DNA of 64,000 nucleotides from Lumbricus terrestris (Eukaryota; Annelida; Clitellata; Crassiclitellata; Lumbricidae): the NCBI GenBank assembly GCA_949752735.1, contig OX457038.1, positions 19,891,512 through 19,955,511 of the forward strand, given 5' to 3'. A program made the position numbers and the translations under genes. How positions within the stretch are numbered: position 1 is the first letter of the stretch; every line of letters starts with the position of its first letter. Positions 12,900 through 24,614 of the stretch are shown here, piece by piece. The notes below the pieces were generated by a model. It saw only the letters and a program-made list of their open reading frames with translations. It did not search any database and had not been told where the DNA came from.

Positions 12900-14541
12900 G
12901 GGACTCGGTAGCGCATTGGATAACATGCTGGCATACAAAACGAGAGGTAGCGAGTTCGCGACCCTTAGTGCGGACCTGCTTTGTAGGCTGCTATTAGCGC
13001 CGTGCATTGCAAGCTACCTGTTCTGTTAGCAGCTAAGATTAGATCTATGTGTTCTGTAATTTGCGTTCTTGCATGCGAATTGTTTAAATTGAATAAACGC
13101 ACACTGTAACCGGTTGCGGTATAATTATGTCAACCTGATTGTTTCAATAAAGAAAATAATATTAGTATCTCAATCTCATGCATCCAACATAGGTAACATT
13201 GTGCACCTCCACTTTGTAGTCCCTGCCCTTATTACCCATGCCTTCCCGCCCTGATTTTATCAGCGAGACAATGTAATGTAGCCTATTATGTAGGCCTATA
13301 TATAGCCTACACAGATGAATTCCCTATAATATAATAATTATCGTCCTACATGCAGGTTAAGAAAGTTTAAAGTGTCAGAGTTTCATTAATGGACAAGAAC
13401 TGGCTGAATTTCACCATTTTGGCGAAAGTACGTCGTTGCAAAGTGTATTTTAATTTGAAATATTCTGAAAATTTTGCTATTCATCATTTGATATGGACAT
13501 AAAAAGTATGAAAAGTATCTTACCATTGCTCAACTGTAGGCCTATCCTATATAGCAGGCTTTATGACTGTGTATACACTTAGGCTGCTTAAATAATGATA
13601 TAGGCCTATTTAGTCTATTATTAATGCTCTGTGTTTTCCGTTTTGTCATTTTTTATATCGATTGTATATACGTTCTTTGGTCTAAAAAAGGTGTTCATAT
13701 TATTATTATGTGCGTATAATAAGTATACATGTATTAAGCCGCTTGGACTATTCTAGTACCTTTCTATAGCGCCGCAATAACGTTTATGTTCTCAGTGACG
13801 GGCTGGCGGGCTGGTGGGCGATCGTATGCTTCTGATATATATTATACATGTATATACGGTCGTTGGACTCCAGGCAAATGTTCGGAGTTCACACGTAAAC
13901 CTATTATTCATTTTATAGATGTAAACGTTGTCTTTTCACAGACTAATGATCAACAACTCGTGTATACAATTATTATCCGACTTGACGGCTACAGCTGTTC
14001 ACTGGATGATAACTGATTCATTTACACTTAATACAGTAGATCTATACAGAAATTACAGCTGGAACAAATTGTATCCTAAAAAACAAAGAATACTTTCACA
14101 TACGATTGAAAATACCTGGTTCAGAGCAAATTAGTATAGAAAGAATGAGAACCAATTAACCAGTCTCGATAAGTTGATGAGAGTGTCGTTCTTGTGTTTC
14201 ATATAGCCTACCTATAATGCTATTTTAAATAGCAAAGCGCAAATGACGTTCTATAGAGTAAGTCGAATGTCAGTTTCATAGCCAATGCAATTGAAAATCA
14301 TCATCGTCATCCTCACCTTTATCATTATCCGATGTTCATTCATGGCTCGAGCTATTTGGTGGCAGTTTGGTTACTCGAATGTAATAAACTTTTTTTCTTT
14401 AAATTGAGTCTAATGGGTCTGACCTTCATAAATATATGTCAATTGTCTTTGAATGATCTATCTGCAATCATAGACTAACGACTATAGACCTATTTTCACT
14501 AGACTGCATATTCTACATCAATCTGATGTAAAATTATTACA
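12900..14541. other. Intergenic DNA, no gene recognised
   Basis: AT-rich with numerous TAGGCCTA-type palindromes (for example near 13290, 13540 and 13600). Open frames are short and unrecognised. Confidence 0.55.
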
Positions 14542-14549
14542 TGTATAGG

Positions 14550-16148
14550 CAGGGCCTACTACCCCCCCTGGAAGGTGGAAGCAATCCCCCCTAAGAAAAA
14601 CTTTTTGCCTATATTGCAAGCGCCGAAGGCGCGAAGCTGCGAGTGCCGAAGACACGAAGCCCATAGCGACTAGGGGGTCTGAGGGAGCGTCGTAAGCTCC
14701 CCCAGCGGGGTCTAGAGCGGAGCCCCAGAAACCAACGCATTTTTAGCTGTTGGCATCGACTAGAGCGCATGTTTTAGGCTCTTGTTTGCTAGCTGTATAA
14801 AGAATGATAAAGTCATGAAAATTTCACTTTTTTTGGATTTGCACGCTGTAATTGTACCTTTTTAAGCTGTCATCTTCACAAGATGGCTCGTGAATTCAAT
14901 GCTCAGGAACGTGGTTTAGAATATCGTAAAATGTCGACTCCCCATTATTATTTTTTTGCACAATATAATGGTAGCATTCTAAAATTTCTCATTATGGGTT
15001 AACAGTGCGTTAAACACTAGTAGTCCTGTGAAGTTTGGAAAGGTCCAGCATTCAGTAAGATATCAACTTCTTTTGGTATATCAAATTGAGTAGTCTACTG
15101 TCAGTTGTACAATACTCAGCAACATCCATTTTGGGATCCAGACAAACCCCATGGACATTTCCCAGGACCACTCCCCGTAATTTCCTCTCTGGATTCCACC
15201 AGAGCATTTCAATAGGACAATTCCCTCGAACATTTCCCTCAAATGCAGGCTACAAAAGTGTAACCAATTTGCATTTGTACAGACTTCAATAGTGCTTTAA
15301 TGTTTGAGGGTGGAATTTATAAGCCATTTGCTTTACTTGATTTTGAACTTCAATTGTTGAGCAACCAAGCCTTTATTGCTTGATTAATGTTTACTTAAAC
15401 ACACTAAAAACCTTTACTATAAACAAAAGTACTAGGCCTAATTTACTGCTGCTTCTTTGCCTCATCTCACTAAAATTCATTCTTAAAATATTGTTCATTT
15501 TATTTCAGACCTATATTCTAAAACTCATGCAGTGTCAGTAGATATAAAATATACTTTAATTTTTTAAAACAATTAATGTAATTAATTATGAGTTGTGAGA
15601 GCGAGCGCCATATACGTGCAGTGACAAATGTAAGTGACTGTAAAGCACAGGTCATACTAAATGAATATCTACCCTTGAGATGGCGGGATGAACGTTCAAC
15701 GGGAATTTAACGTGGATGTGCGGGGAGGAGTGTTGCAGCGGGAGATGCCGGGGATATGTCCAGAATGAAATCTCTTATGCCCATCTATCATTAGGGAGGG
15801 AAATTTCCCTCTGGCACAAGTTGAATCAGGCTACTTACATGTACATGTACTACCCCCACGTGGCAAGCCTTAATGGGTGCGAATGTGATGGTATCGCAAA
15901 GACAAATTTATGTGAGTGTTAAGTAAAAGTCAAATTAAATGAAGATTTACCATGTGTTATGTCAGTGGAGGGGATTGTTGGGGGATTTACCAGGAGGAAG
16001 TCCATTGCAGGTGCTGGGGAATATCGGGGGAAATGTTCAGGAGGAAATATTCTATACTCAACTTTATCATTAGGGGGGGAAACCTTTCCCCCCCTGGCCC
16101 AAATTGGAAGCAGTCTGCTTCCATCCCCCCATGGCGTAGTAGGCCCTG
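14550..16148. mobile_element. Non-autonomous hAT-type element, 8-bp TSD
   Basis: Ends CAGGGCCTACTAC at both termini (inverted), flanked by the exact duplication TGTATAGG at 14542-14549 and 16149-16156; element length 1,599 bp. Internal architecture: a GC-rich hairpin module at 14618-14830, then AT-rich subrepeats (GCTGTAATTGTA / TTTAAGCTGTCATC type), then a roughly 300-bp direct duplication (15600-15800 against 15905-16085, both with AGTGACTGTAAAG-like and GGGGATATGTCC/GGGGAAATGTTC-like blocks). No transposase; the 118-codon minus frame across the right end is a by-product. Confidence 0.88.
14618..14830 (+). repeat. GC-rich multi-hairpin module, copy 1
   Basis: A series of small palindromes: GCGCCGAAGGCGC, GTGCCGAAGACAC, GGAGCGTCGTAAGCTCC, and GGTCTAGAGCGGAGCCCC. 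The same series in the same order occurs at 48538-48745, followed in both by a TTTTAGGCTCTT...GATAAAGTCATGAAAA block. It is a shared internal module of two hAT-type elements. Confidence 0.85.
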
Positions 16149-16156
16149 TGTATAGG

Positions 16157-18339
16157 TCTACATCCCTATAGTAACAGTGACGAGGACAGTGCGACAAATA
16201 ATTATTTTTTAATGGAATATCGAGAGACTGCTTGCGTCCCGGATTGGCAAAAGTTTGCCTCAGCAACGAGTTCAAGGAGACTGAATGTAGCCATGGATTG
16301 AAATCTCGGAGCGTCTTTGCTTTGGGTGAGAATCTCTTTTGAGGCCATAGAATAGAAATAAAAATGAAATATCACTAAGACGCTATAGAATGCTGTAGGC
16401 ATGTGCCTGATAGACTTGTAAAGCAGCAACCCGTTTCGTCATAACCCACGCGGCAGCCAGTCTGACGCAGAAAAGAAAAATTCTGGCGCTTAATAAAGAC
16501 CTCTGTGTTAGTCTTCCCCTCGAACCATTCTCACTACAAATCGAGCTCTTTTTATTTTTGGCTGCAGGCGGATCTATAGAGCTTGTCTCTGTCTATTGTC
16601 TTGTCCATTCCTCTGTCTCTCCCCACATGTCTGTATAGGCCTATTTCTAGCTTTTCATCGCCTGCTGAAACATATGTATGCACGCTCGTTAATTTTTTTG
16701 TTACTGTAAGCCACTGTGAAGGAAAGTGAGACACACTTTGAGAGATTATAGAACAAAGACATGCATGGACAACAATTGGACGTTATTGGTCCCACTAAGT
16801 GCTTTGTCATACGAATGCCAAATTGAATCTAAATTTAATCCATATGTGTACACTGTACAGCTGTACACTAATTTTATGTTTTTTTTACAGCGTCTTTAAT
16901 ATTCATGGTCTATGTATTGGTCTGTACATTTTTTTAGCCGCTAATAATTATTATTATATTCCATCCTGTGATTTATATGGATCCATAATTATATTAATGC
17001 ATAATGTCGTATACATGTATATAGACCTATATATAGGCCTATATATAGAAATATTATGTCGAAAAATACACTTTTGCATAGGCCTACATTGATCTGTGTG
17101 ATTATACGATAATACGAAGCACAATATGAGGCTAAATGCATCTTATTACGAAGCTAAATGCGCATTATCCAAACATAATAATAATAGTAATTACGACAAA
17201 TTATATTATGTCGCCGCAACACGGCTATCCGTTACAACTGCGCCTTAAATATAATAGATCTATATAATATTTATGTAAACTGTATAATGTATATAGTGTA
17301 GAAGTAGATTGTAATGTGCTTTGATAACCTGTGAGTAATGCAATTAGGAGATTATTTGGAGCTAAGTGCCGCGGAGGACACTTCGCTTCTGAATTCTGAG
17401 ACACACGTGTTTCTGATTTCGTCCCGAGGGTAAATCCGCTGCATGCGGGGAATTAGAAAACGCGAACGAAATCCTTAGACGCATTTCTGGCGTCTGCTGC
17501 AGGATTTCTCCCTCACTCCATTCTTCATGGTCTCATTAGCTACACATTCTCTACATGTAGCCTATACTTTTGCATATATTATAGTCAGTGTACACATCGA
17601 AGTTTCGCAGCTAATTTCCTTCTTGTTGCTTCAGACAATTTGTAATCAATGCAATATGTCTTCACAATGGTTTGACTGCGTGTGTGTGCATATTAATATT
17701 ATGTTTTGTCTGGAAAGAGTGTGTGCATAGTGTATACAGTATGGTGTCTCATCTTCGTCTTTTATGTGTGTCTGTTGACGTGTCCTCCGGACATTTCGCC
17801 ATGGTTTGCTGCTGAACTAATCTGATGTCCGCTAAATGAGGTTTACCTGCATTTTGGACCGATTGGATTCACCGCAAAATGTCGGACTCCTTCCCCCAGG
17901 GAAATCGAAGGAACGAGAAAGTCAGGAAATGAAGAAGACGAAGAAGAAGCACGTGGAAGATCTGCATTTAGTCTACTGTAACACAGCAATCTAAGCAGGG
18001 ACTGTTTATAAGTTGATGCAACGGGACGAAAAAATTTCGACGCTATAGACTGTATGAACTTACATAGAAAGGAAATGTCTATAGATTAGAAAAATGGAAG
18101 AAATGAAAACATATTTTAATGCAAAATTAAAACAGATACAAATAACAAATCCGAAATTTCATATATTGCGAAATGAACGAGTATTATTGTCAGAAAAATG
18201 GTGAATGAGAGATTTGCTATACATGATTCATTTCTTGATTAACTTTTTTCTTTTAAAAATATTTTAATGAAATCTGGTCATCTTATGTAAATTATACAGT
18301 AGATATGAACTGCATTTAATTTTTAAAATTTTCATTTCG
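16157..18339. other. Intergenic DNA, no gene recognised
   Basis: No convincing coding region. Includes a purine run (GAAGAAGACGAAGAAGAAG) near 17930 and a stretch at 17180-17255 resembling 10205-10285. Small minus frames at 16202-16734 are unrecognised. Confidence 0.5.
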
Positions 18340-18405
18340 AAATTCCCGCTTTTGGCCAAGATATTGGCAAAAAACCGCAGGGGTCTCTTTTAACGGCCCA
18401 CCCTG
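18340..18405 (-). mobile_element. Solo Tc1/mariner-type terminal repeat
   Basis: Ends GGGCCGTTAAAAGAGACC on the minus strand behind CAGGGT, next to a TA at 18406-18407. CAGGGTGG plus TA is the terminus seen at the complete mariner-type elements at 52.9 and 56.05 kb. No partner end was found nearby. Confidence 0.45.
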
Positions 18406-18595
18406 TATACTAGCTGCTATAGCAGAAGTATGTCCTTTTGATATAATTAAGTTTGTCTTCTTGGGTCATTTTCCTCGGCAGACACAGATTCACAGCTGCA
18501 GCGTGGAAGAGACTGTGGCAGAGGAGACCGTCTCTCTCGGCCTCAACTTAAAACCTTTTCAATTGTTATCAGTGTATTTGTTCTGTCGGTCAGTT

Positions 18596-19861
18596 TCAGA
18601 TGCTGGTTAGACTCTGGAGCGGTTGTGACTTGCTGTCGGAGAGGATCGAAGACGTGTTTGCTTGATGTCTGCTGATCGTCGGGCTTCCCGGACATCGCGT
18701 CTGATGGTAGGTTGAAGAGGAGAACGTGCTGTGGCTGGTCAATCCTCTGCGAGACCAGAACGTACTCAGCCTCTGCCGAAACTGCTTCCGAAAGACGCAG
18801 TAAATGACGAAATTAAAAACGGAGTTGGCCGATACGACGAGGTTACTGACGTGGAAGTAGTAGTAGTACGGTTTGCCGCAGTGGTACGCCTCCTCTCCGA
18901 GAACGTAGGACAGGACCTGGTTGATATAAGCCGGCGTCTGACAGACGAGAAACACGATAATGACGATGACCATGACGAGAGTTATGTTCTGCTCTTGCTC
19001 TTCGCCCTTAACTCGCGGGAGTTGCCTGGCCATCTGTCGCCTGTGCGCAAGAACCAGTTCCCGGATGAGACTGGAGTTGAGAACGACGAGGATGGCGAGA
19101 GGTCCAAGGAAGACGAACAGACAGTAGAGTGCGTTTTCATAGACGATGTTGTACGTCTCGCTCTTCTTCAGGTCGGTCACCTCGCTCCTCGGCTGCGTCC
19201 AATTCGTCTCCGGCTCCCAGACGTACTCGATGCGATACTCGCAGAAGCGCGGTACGTTGTAGAGTAGGATGAGGATGAACATGGCGATCACCTGGAAGCG
19301 AACGCGGTTCATCGTGCAGAGCAGTGGAGCCCGGAATGGGCGGCAGATGGCGATGTAGCGATTGAAAGCGACGAGGACCGTGATCCAGACGGTGGCAAGC
19401 TGCGTGATGTGGACGAGAGGATGGATGTACTTGTACATGTAGGGCATGATGGGATGGTCGACACGTCCAACGTAGATGAGAAGAGCGGTGAAGATCTGCG
19501 AGAATCCGGTTGTTATGAGGAAGGCGTTGTCCGTGATTGCCATGACCTGGAGAAGGAAGGCCGCGACGTGGATACGACGATCCATCTGCATCACCGCAAA
19601 CGAAAGACTGTTTCCAATCAGACCAAACAGACACATCGACCCAAACACAAAGACATACGTCACCAGGGTGAACACGCCACACGCCACTTCAGACTCACTC
19701 TGGATGACCCTGAGGTCGCTCACTTCGACGATCGTCGTCGTGTTGACGACCATGTCCATGCATACCGTTGCCATGACAGCGATTGTGTTTGCCTCCATAG
19801 CGACGAACGTGGCAATGAGAATCGCTGGTCGTCTTCTTCTAATTTTGTTTGTCACTGACAT
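18596..19861 (-). CDS. FMRFamide-receptor-like neuropeptide GPCR
   Basis: Intronless 421-residue class A G-protein-coupled receptor, expected in the plasma membrane to bind a neuropeptide and signal through heterotrimeric G proteins. Seven hydrophobic segments lie at roughly residues 61-88, 96-122, 145-173, 186-204, 243-266, 292-314 and 333-356. TM1 has GN (N84); TM2 has D111; TM3 ends NRYIAICRPF (N167-R168-Y169, replacing DRY); TM5 has P254; TM6 has CQTP (307-310, for CWxP); TM7 has NSVFNFVIY (346-354, for NPxxY), followed by an amphipathic RKQFRQRL helix. Glycosylation sequons occur at N40 and N220. The TM3-start cysteine is absent (Y143). The C-terminal tail is Ser/Thr-rich. TM3, CRPF and TM7 resemble invertebrate FMRFamide/myosuppressin-type receptors; the ligand is inference. 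The first ATG has a weak context, whereas Met22 (ATG at 19796-19798 on the minus strand) has G at -3 and +4 and would remove an odd Arg-rich hydrophobic leader. Plus-strand frames here are shadows. Confidence 0.88.
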   Translation of the reverse strand: MSVTNKIRRRRPAILIATFVAMEANTIAVMATVCMDMVVNTTTIVEVSDLRVIQSESEVACGVFTLVTYVFVFGSMCLFGLIGNSLSFAVMQMDRRIHVAAFLLQVMAITDNAFLITTGFSQIFTALLIYVGRVDHPIMPYMYKYIHPLVHITQLATVWITVLVAFNRYIAICRPFRAPLLCTMNRVRFQVIAMFILILLYNVPRFCEYRIEYVWEPETNWTQPRSEVTDLKKSETYNIVYENALYCLFVFLGPLAILVVLNSSLIRELVLAHRRQMARQLPRVKGEEQEQNITLVMVIVIIVFLVCQTPAYINQVLSYVLGEEAYHCGKPYYYYFHVSNLVVSANSVFNFVIYCVFRKQFRQRLSTFWSRRGLTSHSTFSSSTYHQTRCPGSPTISRHQANTSSILSDSKSQPLQSLTSI

Positions 19862-20195
19862 TGAGGTAGAGCATTTAAATATGAGAAATAAACAGAGAGC
19901 TTATTAACAGTTTCTCGTCATGCTGCGCTTGTCTATATATCTGCAGATCATTAGGATTTCTTTTCCACACATACGTTTGCCTAAAACATCAAGATTTATT
20001 TATAAGAACAAAATAGAATCACGAAATGTTCAGCAGATAATTTTAAAATAGTCCTATACGACGATTCACATAATATTATGGTTGGTACAAAAATCCTCAA
20101 CAGATCTGGTTTTTGCATTGAGTAATCATACTCTCATTAAAGTGTCGTCTTCAGAGCATCATCTGAAAAGACTCACTCGCTTCTAACTTCGTTCA
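19862..20195. other. Upstream flank of the GPCR
   Basis: This is the 5' side of the minus-strand receptor. It is AT-rich with no recognisable upstream exon, promoter motif or element before the MITE at 20204. Confidence 0.4.
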
Positions 20196-20203
20196 AATTT
20201 GTT

Positions 20204-20366
20204 CAGGGCTGTTTTAAAGGAATTTTTATAACTCCTTCTTTCCTTTCCCATCATCCATGGTAATTTATTTCCAATCCGTGGACAATGACCTTTTGCCAGT
20301 TTTAGCTGTACAGAAGTTCTTCTGCTACTGCACATTTTGTGTACAACTGCACGTTAAAAAGTCTTG
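20204..20366. mobile_element. MITE of the 200-bp CAGGGCT family, 8-bp TSD
   Basis: Starts CAGGGCTGTTTTAAAGG and ends GCACGTTAAAAAGTCTTG. Flanked by the exact duplication AATTTGTT at 20196-20203 and 20367-20374. At 163 bp it is the shortest of five family members in the window; it sits about 340 bp upstream of the receptor's first ATG. Confidence 0.88.
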
Positions 20367-20534
20367 AATTTGTTCTCGCTATAGTAGTAGATGTGTCATA
20401 GAATAGACCTACCTACTTTTCTGTAAATACAAATGGAAAAGGTAGAATAGGGAGCGATAGAACAGGTTTTGTGAAGGAAAGAAAGCGTGAGAAGTCTGAG
20501 TTAGCGCCTACAGGTAGAAATGGAGAGAATGGAA

Positions 20535-20764
20535 TTGTTTGTATGTTTGTTTGGATGTGCACTTGTTATAGCGCCCCTTCAAGCTCTCTCCTACTCAGAG
20601 GCGCTCCCGAATGCAGAGCGGACACTGCATCGGAGTTTCACGCCGAAGCGCTGAGCAATTGTGAGTGAAGGACTTGCCCAAGATCCTTACGCGGCAAGGT
20701 GGATTCGAACCTCGAACCTTCCGGCTTCAAGGCAACGACGCCACCACTAGACCACCGCGCCCCA
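20535..20764 (-). mobile_element. tRNA-derived SINE, copy 1
   Basis: On the minus strand it starts TGGGGCGCGGTGGTCTAGTG, with an A box (TGGTCTAGTGG, 20744-20754) and a B box (GGTTCGAATCC, 20701-20711) of a polymerase III promoter, so the head is tRNA-like. The body contains GCTCAGCGCTTCGGCGTG; the 3' module is GGGAGCGCCTCTGAGTAG then CTTGAAGGGGCGCTATAACA, ending in a CAAA/ACAA-rich tail. About 85% identical by eye to 60561-60780. No clear target duplication. Confidence 0.88.
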
Positions 20765-20805
20765 CAAATGAGAATAGGGAATGGAAGAATGGAGAATGGA
20801 GGAGA

Positions 20806-21921
20806 ATGAGATAACGCTGGGAAGCAAATGTGAAGAGATAACATTGGGAAGCAAATGTGAAGAGATAATGTTGGGAAGCAAATGTGAAGAGATAATGCTG
20901 GGAGGCAAATGTGAAGAGATAATGTTGGGAGGCAAATGTGAAGAGATAACGTTGGGAAGCAAATGTGAAGAGATAATGTTGGGAAGCAAATGTGAAGAGA
21001 TAATGTTGGGAAGCAAATGTGAAGAGATAACGTTGGGAAGCAAATGTGAAGAGATAATGTTGGGAAGCAAATGTGAAGAGATAATGTTGGGAAGCAAATG
21101 TGAAGAGATAATGTTGGGAAGCAAATGTGAAGAGATAACGTTGGGAAGCAAATGTGAAGAGATAACGTTGGGAAGCAAATGTGAAGAGATAACGCTGGGA
21201 AGCAAATGTGAAGAGATAACGTTGGGAAGCAAATGTGAAGAGATAACGTTGGGAAGCAAATGTGAAGAGATAACGTTGGGAGGCAAATGTGAAGAGATAA
21301 CGTTGGGAAGCAAATGTGAAGAGATAACGTTGGGAAGCAAATGTGAAGAGATAACGTTGGGAAGCAAATGTGAAGAGATAACGTTGGGAGGCAAATGTGA
21401 AGAGATAACGTTGGGAAGCAAATGTGAAGAGATAACGTTGGGAGGCAAATGTGAAGAGATAACGTTGGGAAGCAAATGTGAAGAGATAACGTTGGGAGGC
21501 AAATGTGAAGAGATAACGTTGGGAAGCAAATGTGAAGAGATAATGTTGGGAGGCAAATGTGAAGAGATAACGTTGGGAAGCAAATGTGAAGAGATAACGC
21601 TGGGAAGCAAATGTGAAGAGATAACGTTGAGAAGCAAATGTGAAGAGATAACGCTGGGAGGCAAATGTGAAGAGATAACGTTGGGAAGCAAATGTGAAGA
21701 GATAACGCTGGGAAGCAAATGTGAAGAGATAACGCTGGGAAGCAAATGTGAAGAGATAACGCTGGGAAGCAAATGTGAAGAGAAAACGCTGGGAGGCAAA
21801 TGTGAAGAGATAACGTTGGGAAGCAAATGTGAAGAGATAACGTTGGGAAGCAAATGTGAAGAGATAACGTTGGGAGGCAAATGTGAAGAGATAACGCTGG
21901 GAAGCAAATGTGAAGAGAGAT
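20806..21921. repeat. 27-bp satellite, about 41 copies
   Basis: Head-to-tail units of GATAACGTTGGGAAGCAAAT plus GTGAAGA. Nearly all variation is at three sites (AACG/AATG, GTTG/GCTG, GAAG/GGAG). Because 27 is a multiple of three, frames stay open for hundreds of codons on both strands: plus-strand repeat EEITLGSKC, minus-strand repeats LFTFASQRY and SSHLLPNVI. With ATGs at several places and three long overlapping frames, coding is possible but unsupported. Confidence 0.95.
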
Positions 21922-22879
21922 GAACGACGAAGAGCAGAAACGAACGAATAAAGAACGCGATTACGAGAGAATATATAGAGGACGAGATGAGATAAGCGAA
22001 GACTAATAAAAGACTCATAAAAGTTGCACAAGACAACAACGCATGGCCAGACTGTGATTGCCAGCTAAATGGACCGACACAGTCACGCGTGCACAGGCAA
22101 ACAGCTGACGAACAGACACGAAAACAACAGACAGAGACAGACAGACAGAGACAGACAGACAAGCAAACAAATGAACAGACTCATTAGATCAGTCGTTGGA
22201 AACTAAACTAGACGTAGCGGTCTGTCAAGATAAATAACCGTAAAGCGTATGTAGCAATTCAGATCTATCTCTCTCCATCTCTCTCAGTTATTTATGCCTA
22301 CATTTTGTGATCAAGCCTCTGCCGTTGGTTATCTCTGCAGAACATTAGCCTTGAAAAGTCCCGACATGAAGAATGCAGAAGTATAAACCCAGGCACACAT
22401 AGGCATTAGGCACACATAAGCAGATACCCAGAGAAATTATTGCTAACGGAGACTTGGAAGACACTTCAAGTTACACAAGACATACTGTCAAACAAGACTC
22501 AAACAGACAGGAAAGTACAAAGAACGACCGAGACAGATAGAGACGCAAGGATGCCGATCTGTTTAGACAATAATTATAGTGGTAGTAGGCGAAAGGTGCA
22601 AGGAGATGTTGACTGTGGAGCAGTGGAACCTAAGAAGAAAAATATGCGTATACCTGGGAATCGGCAAGGATGAAACCGTCAGTGGACTGGAATTTCTCAG
22701 AGAAAACAGAAACTGAGATAAACAAATAAGCATAGGGATACATTTAAAAAGCGGACGAATATACTGACTATCAGACAAAAATACATTCAATGCAGCAGAA
22801 AGAGACAAGGGAGCTGAAAGTCTGAAACGCATACAAAGGAGTGATGTATAAGAAGACGTGATAGAACGAGATTAGAGGA

Positions 22880-22882
<3 letters not shown>
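21922..22882. other. Intergenic, purine-rich simple sequence
   Basis: Contains an ACAG/AGAC run near 22126-22165. No gene recognised. Confidence 0.5.

Positions 22883-22948
<66 letters not shown>
22883..22948. repeat. GA microsatellite
   Basis: Over 30 GA units; the run continues on the far side of the MITE at 22949-23153 (to about 23164), so the MITE split one array. Confidence 0.95.
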
Positions 22949-22949
<1 letters not shown>

Positions 22950-23153
22950 AGGGCTTTTTTAACGTGCAGTTGTACACAAAATGTGCAGTTCTAAATGGAT
23001 TTGTGCAGTTGTAGAAGTACTTCTGTCACAAGTTCTGTGCAGTTAAAACTAGCAAAAAGGGAATTGTCATCCGATTGGAAGTAATTTACCATGGATGATG
23101 GGAAGGGAAAGAAGGGGTTGTGCAGTTCTAAATATTCCTTAAAAACAGCCCTG
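22949..23153. mobile_element. MITE of the 200-bp CAGGGCT family
   Basis: Starts CAGGGCTTTTTTAACGTGCA and ends CCTTAAAAACAGCCCTG; 205 bp with repeated GTGCAGTT motifs and a centre containing GGAAGTAATTTACCATGGAT. Flanked by AGAGAGAG on both sides, compatible with an 8-bp duplication although the GA array makes that uninformative. Confidence 0.88.
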
Positions 23154-24163
23154 AGAGAGAGAGATTATTATAAAGATAATGAAGAAGATAAAATAAAATC
23201 AAAGACAATTAGAAGTAGCAGCATGACCAGCAAATAACGAGACAGAAGATAAAAGACAAAAGAACAGAAGGAGAAAGAGAAGACAATATTTAATGACACG
23301 TGACCTAAAGACAAACCTAGAGACAGAAAGAGTAAGAGAAGGCATACGTACACAGAAGGAGATATAAAAGAGGAGGAAAGTTAAAGCAGACTGATGGTGC
23401 GGAATTGAAGAGAAACTTTGAGACTTCAGACAAAGAGATACACAGGCATAACTGGAGACACTATCGACTAGCTCACTGATAAAAGTGGAGAGAAAGACAT
23501 AAAATTCATGATCTCCATTTAAGTATAGGTGGAGTGCTTGGGGGGAAGTCCGACACTGGAGGGAAGTTCGACAGACGTAACTGTTTTGCTTACTTACTCA
23601 CGAACTTTAACGACACGTCATTTGCAAAAATATTTTTTAATAAAGCTTTCTTTAGTTGTTATTTTGGCCAACTCGGATTAAAATTTTACCACATGCAATC
23701 CGCGAAACCCTGAGCTAAATCAGTGCACCTGATAAATGATCAATGCATCCGACAGCCCAATGTAAAATCATGTTAAGAGTTTATTTGCATATCGGTCATC
23801 TCGAGGGAGATTTTATTGTTGTCAATGCTTGAACTACGTCTAATGGCATTGAAAAGTAGGCTGGTAGGATGCATAGTGCTCATTACACAGTGGGTCGCCG
23901 AGTAAGTGACCTGTCGAACTTCCCCCCAAGTTCGGGTAAGTTCGACACCTCTGATTGGGGTAAGTTCGACAGTGTACGACTCATGCATATACGTGGTATT
24001 ATGTGATTCGTTTTATGCGTATATCATAACTGTAGATGCAAAATGTCTATAAAACGAAAGTCTGATTAATTTTTTTGCCCACAAGAGATGTTCAGGAAGA
24101 CAGACCTAATTTATACAAAACATTATGTATCCAATATGGACTTGCTATTAATTCACCATGCAT

Positions 24164-24441
24164 GTATGTAATGTATGCATGCATGAATGTATGCACTGCT
24201 TGTATGTATACATTGTATGCATGTATGTATGCATATATGTATGTATTGTATTATGTATGTATGTAAGCTTATGTAAGCTTATGTATGTATGTATGCATGC
24301 ATGCATGTACGTACGTACGTACGTACGTATGTACGTACGTACGTACGTACGTACGTATGTATGTATGTATGTATGTATGTATGTATGTATGTATGTATGT
24401 ATGTATGCATGTATGTATGTATGTATGTATGCATGTAGGCC

Positions 24442-24472
<31 letters not shown>

Positions 24473-24505
24473 GCCTGGCCTATGTATGTGTGTATGTACG
24501 TACAT
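24164..24505. repeat. ATGT/ACGT tetranucleotide microsatellite
   Basis: Long ATGT arrays with a central run of GTAC/ACGT units (about 24307-24356). The Cys-Met-Tyr-Val and His-Thr-Tyr-Ile repeat frames on both strands are by-products. Confidence 0.95.
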
Positions 24506-24614
24506 GTATGCATGGATTATGATACGAATGCTAACGATGTCAGTGATCCATGTAATTACGCTTTGCTCAATGTGGTAGTTCATATTTTGATCCACCCAAG
24601 AACCAGGAAGAAGA

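Noticed and set aside
15919..16275. 118-codon minus frame
   Set aside because: It crosses the right terminus and target duplication of the hAT element at 14550-16148, so it cannot be an element gene or an old host gene.
18731..19907. Plus-strand frames of 178, 149 and 143 codons and a 181-codon minus frame
   Set aside because: They are shadows of the GPCR coding sequence in other frames; none shows a domain, and the GPCR frame has clear seven-helix structure.
20727..22162. 434-, 471- and 380-codon frames
   Set aside because: All arise from a 27-bp tandem repeat whose period is a multiple of three; the flanking sequence adds no domain.
24148..24595. Cys-Met-Tyr-Val and His-Thr-Tyr-Ile repeat proteins
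   Set aside because: Products of an ATGT/ACGT microsatellite; same reasoning applies at 27011-27811.
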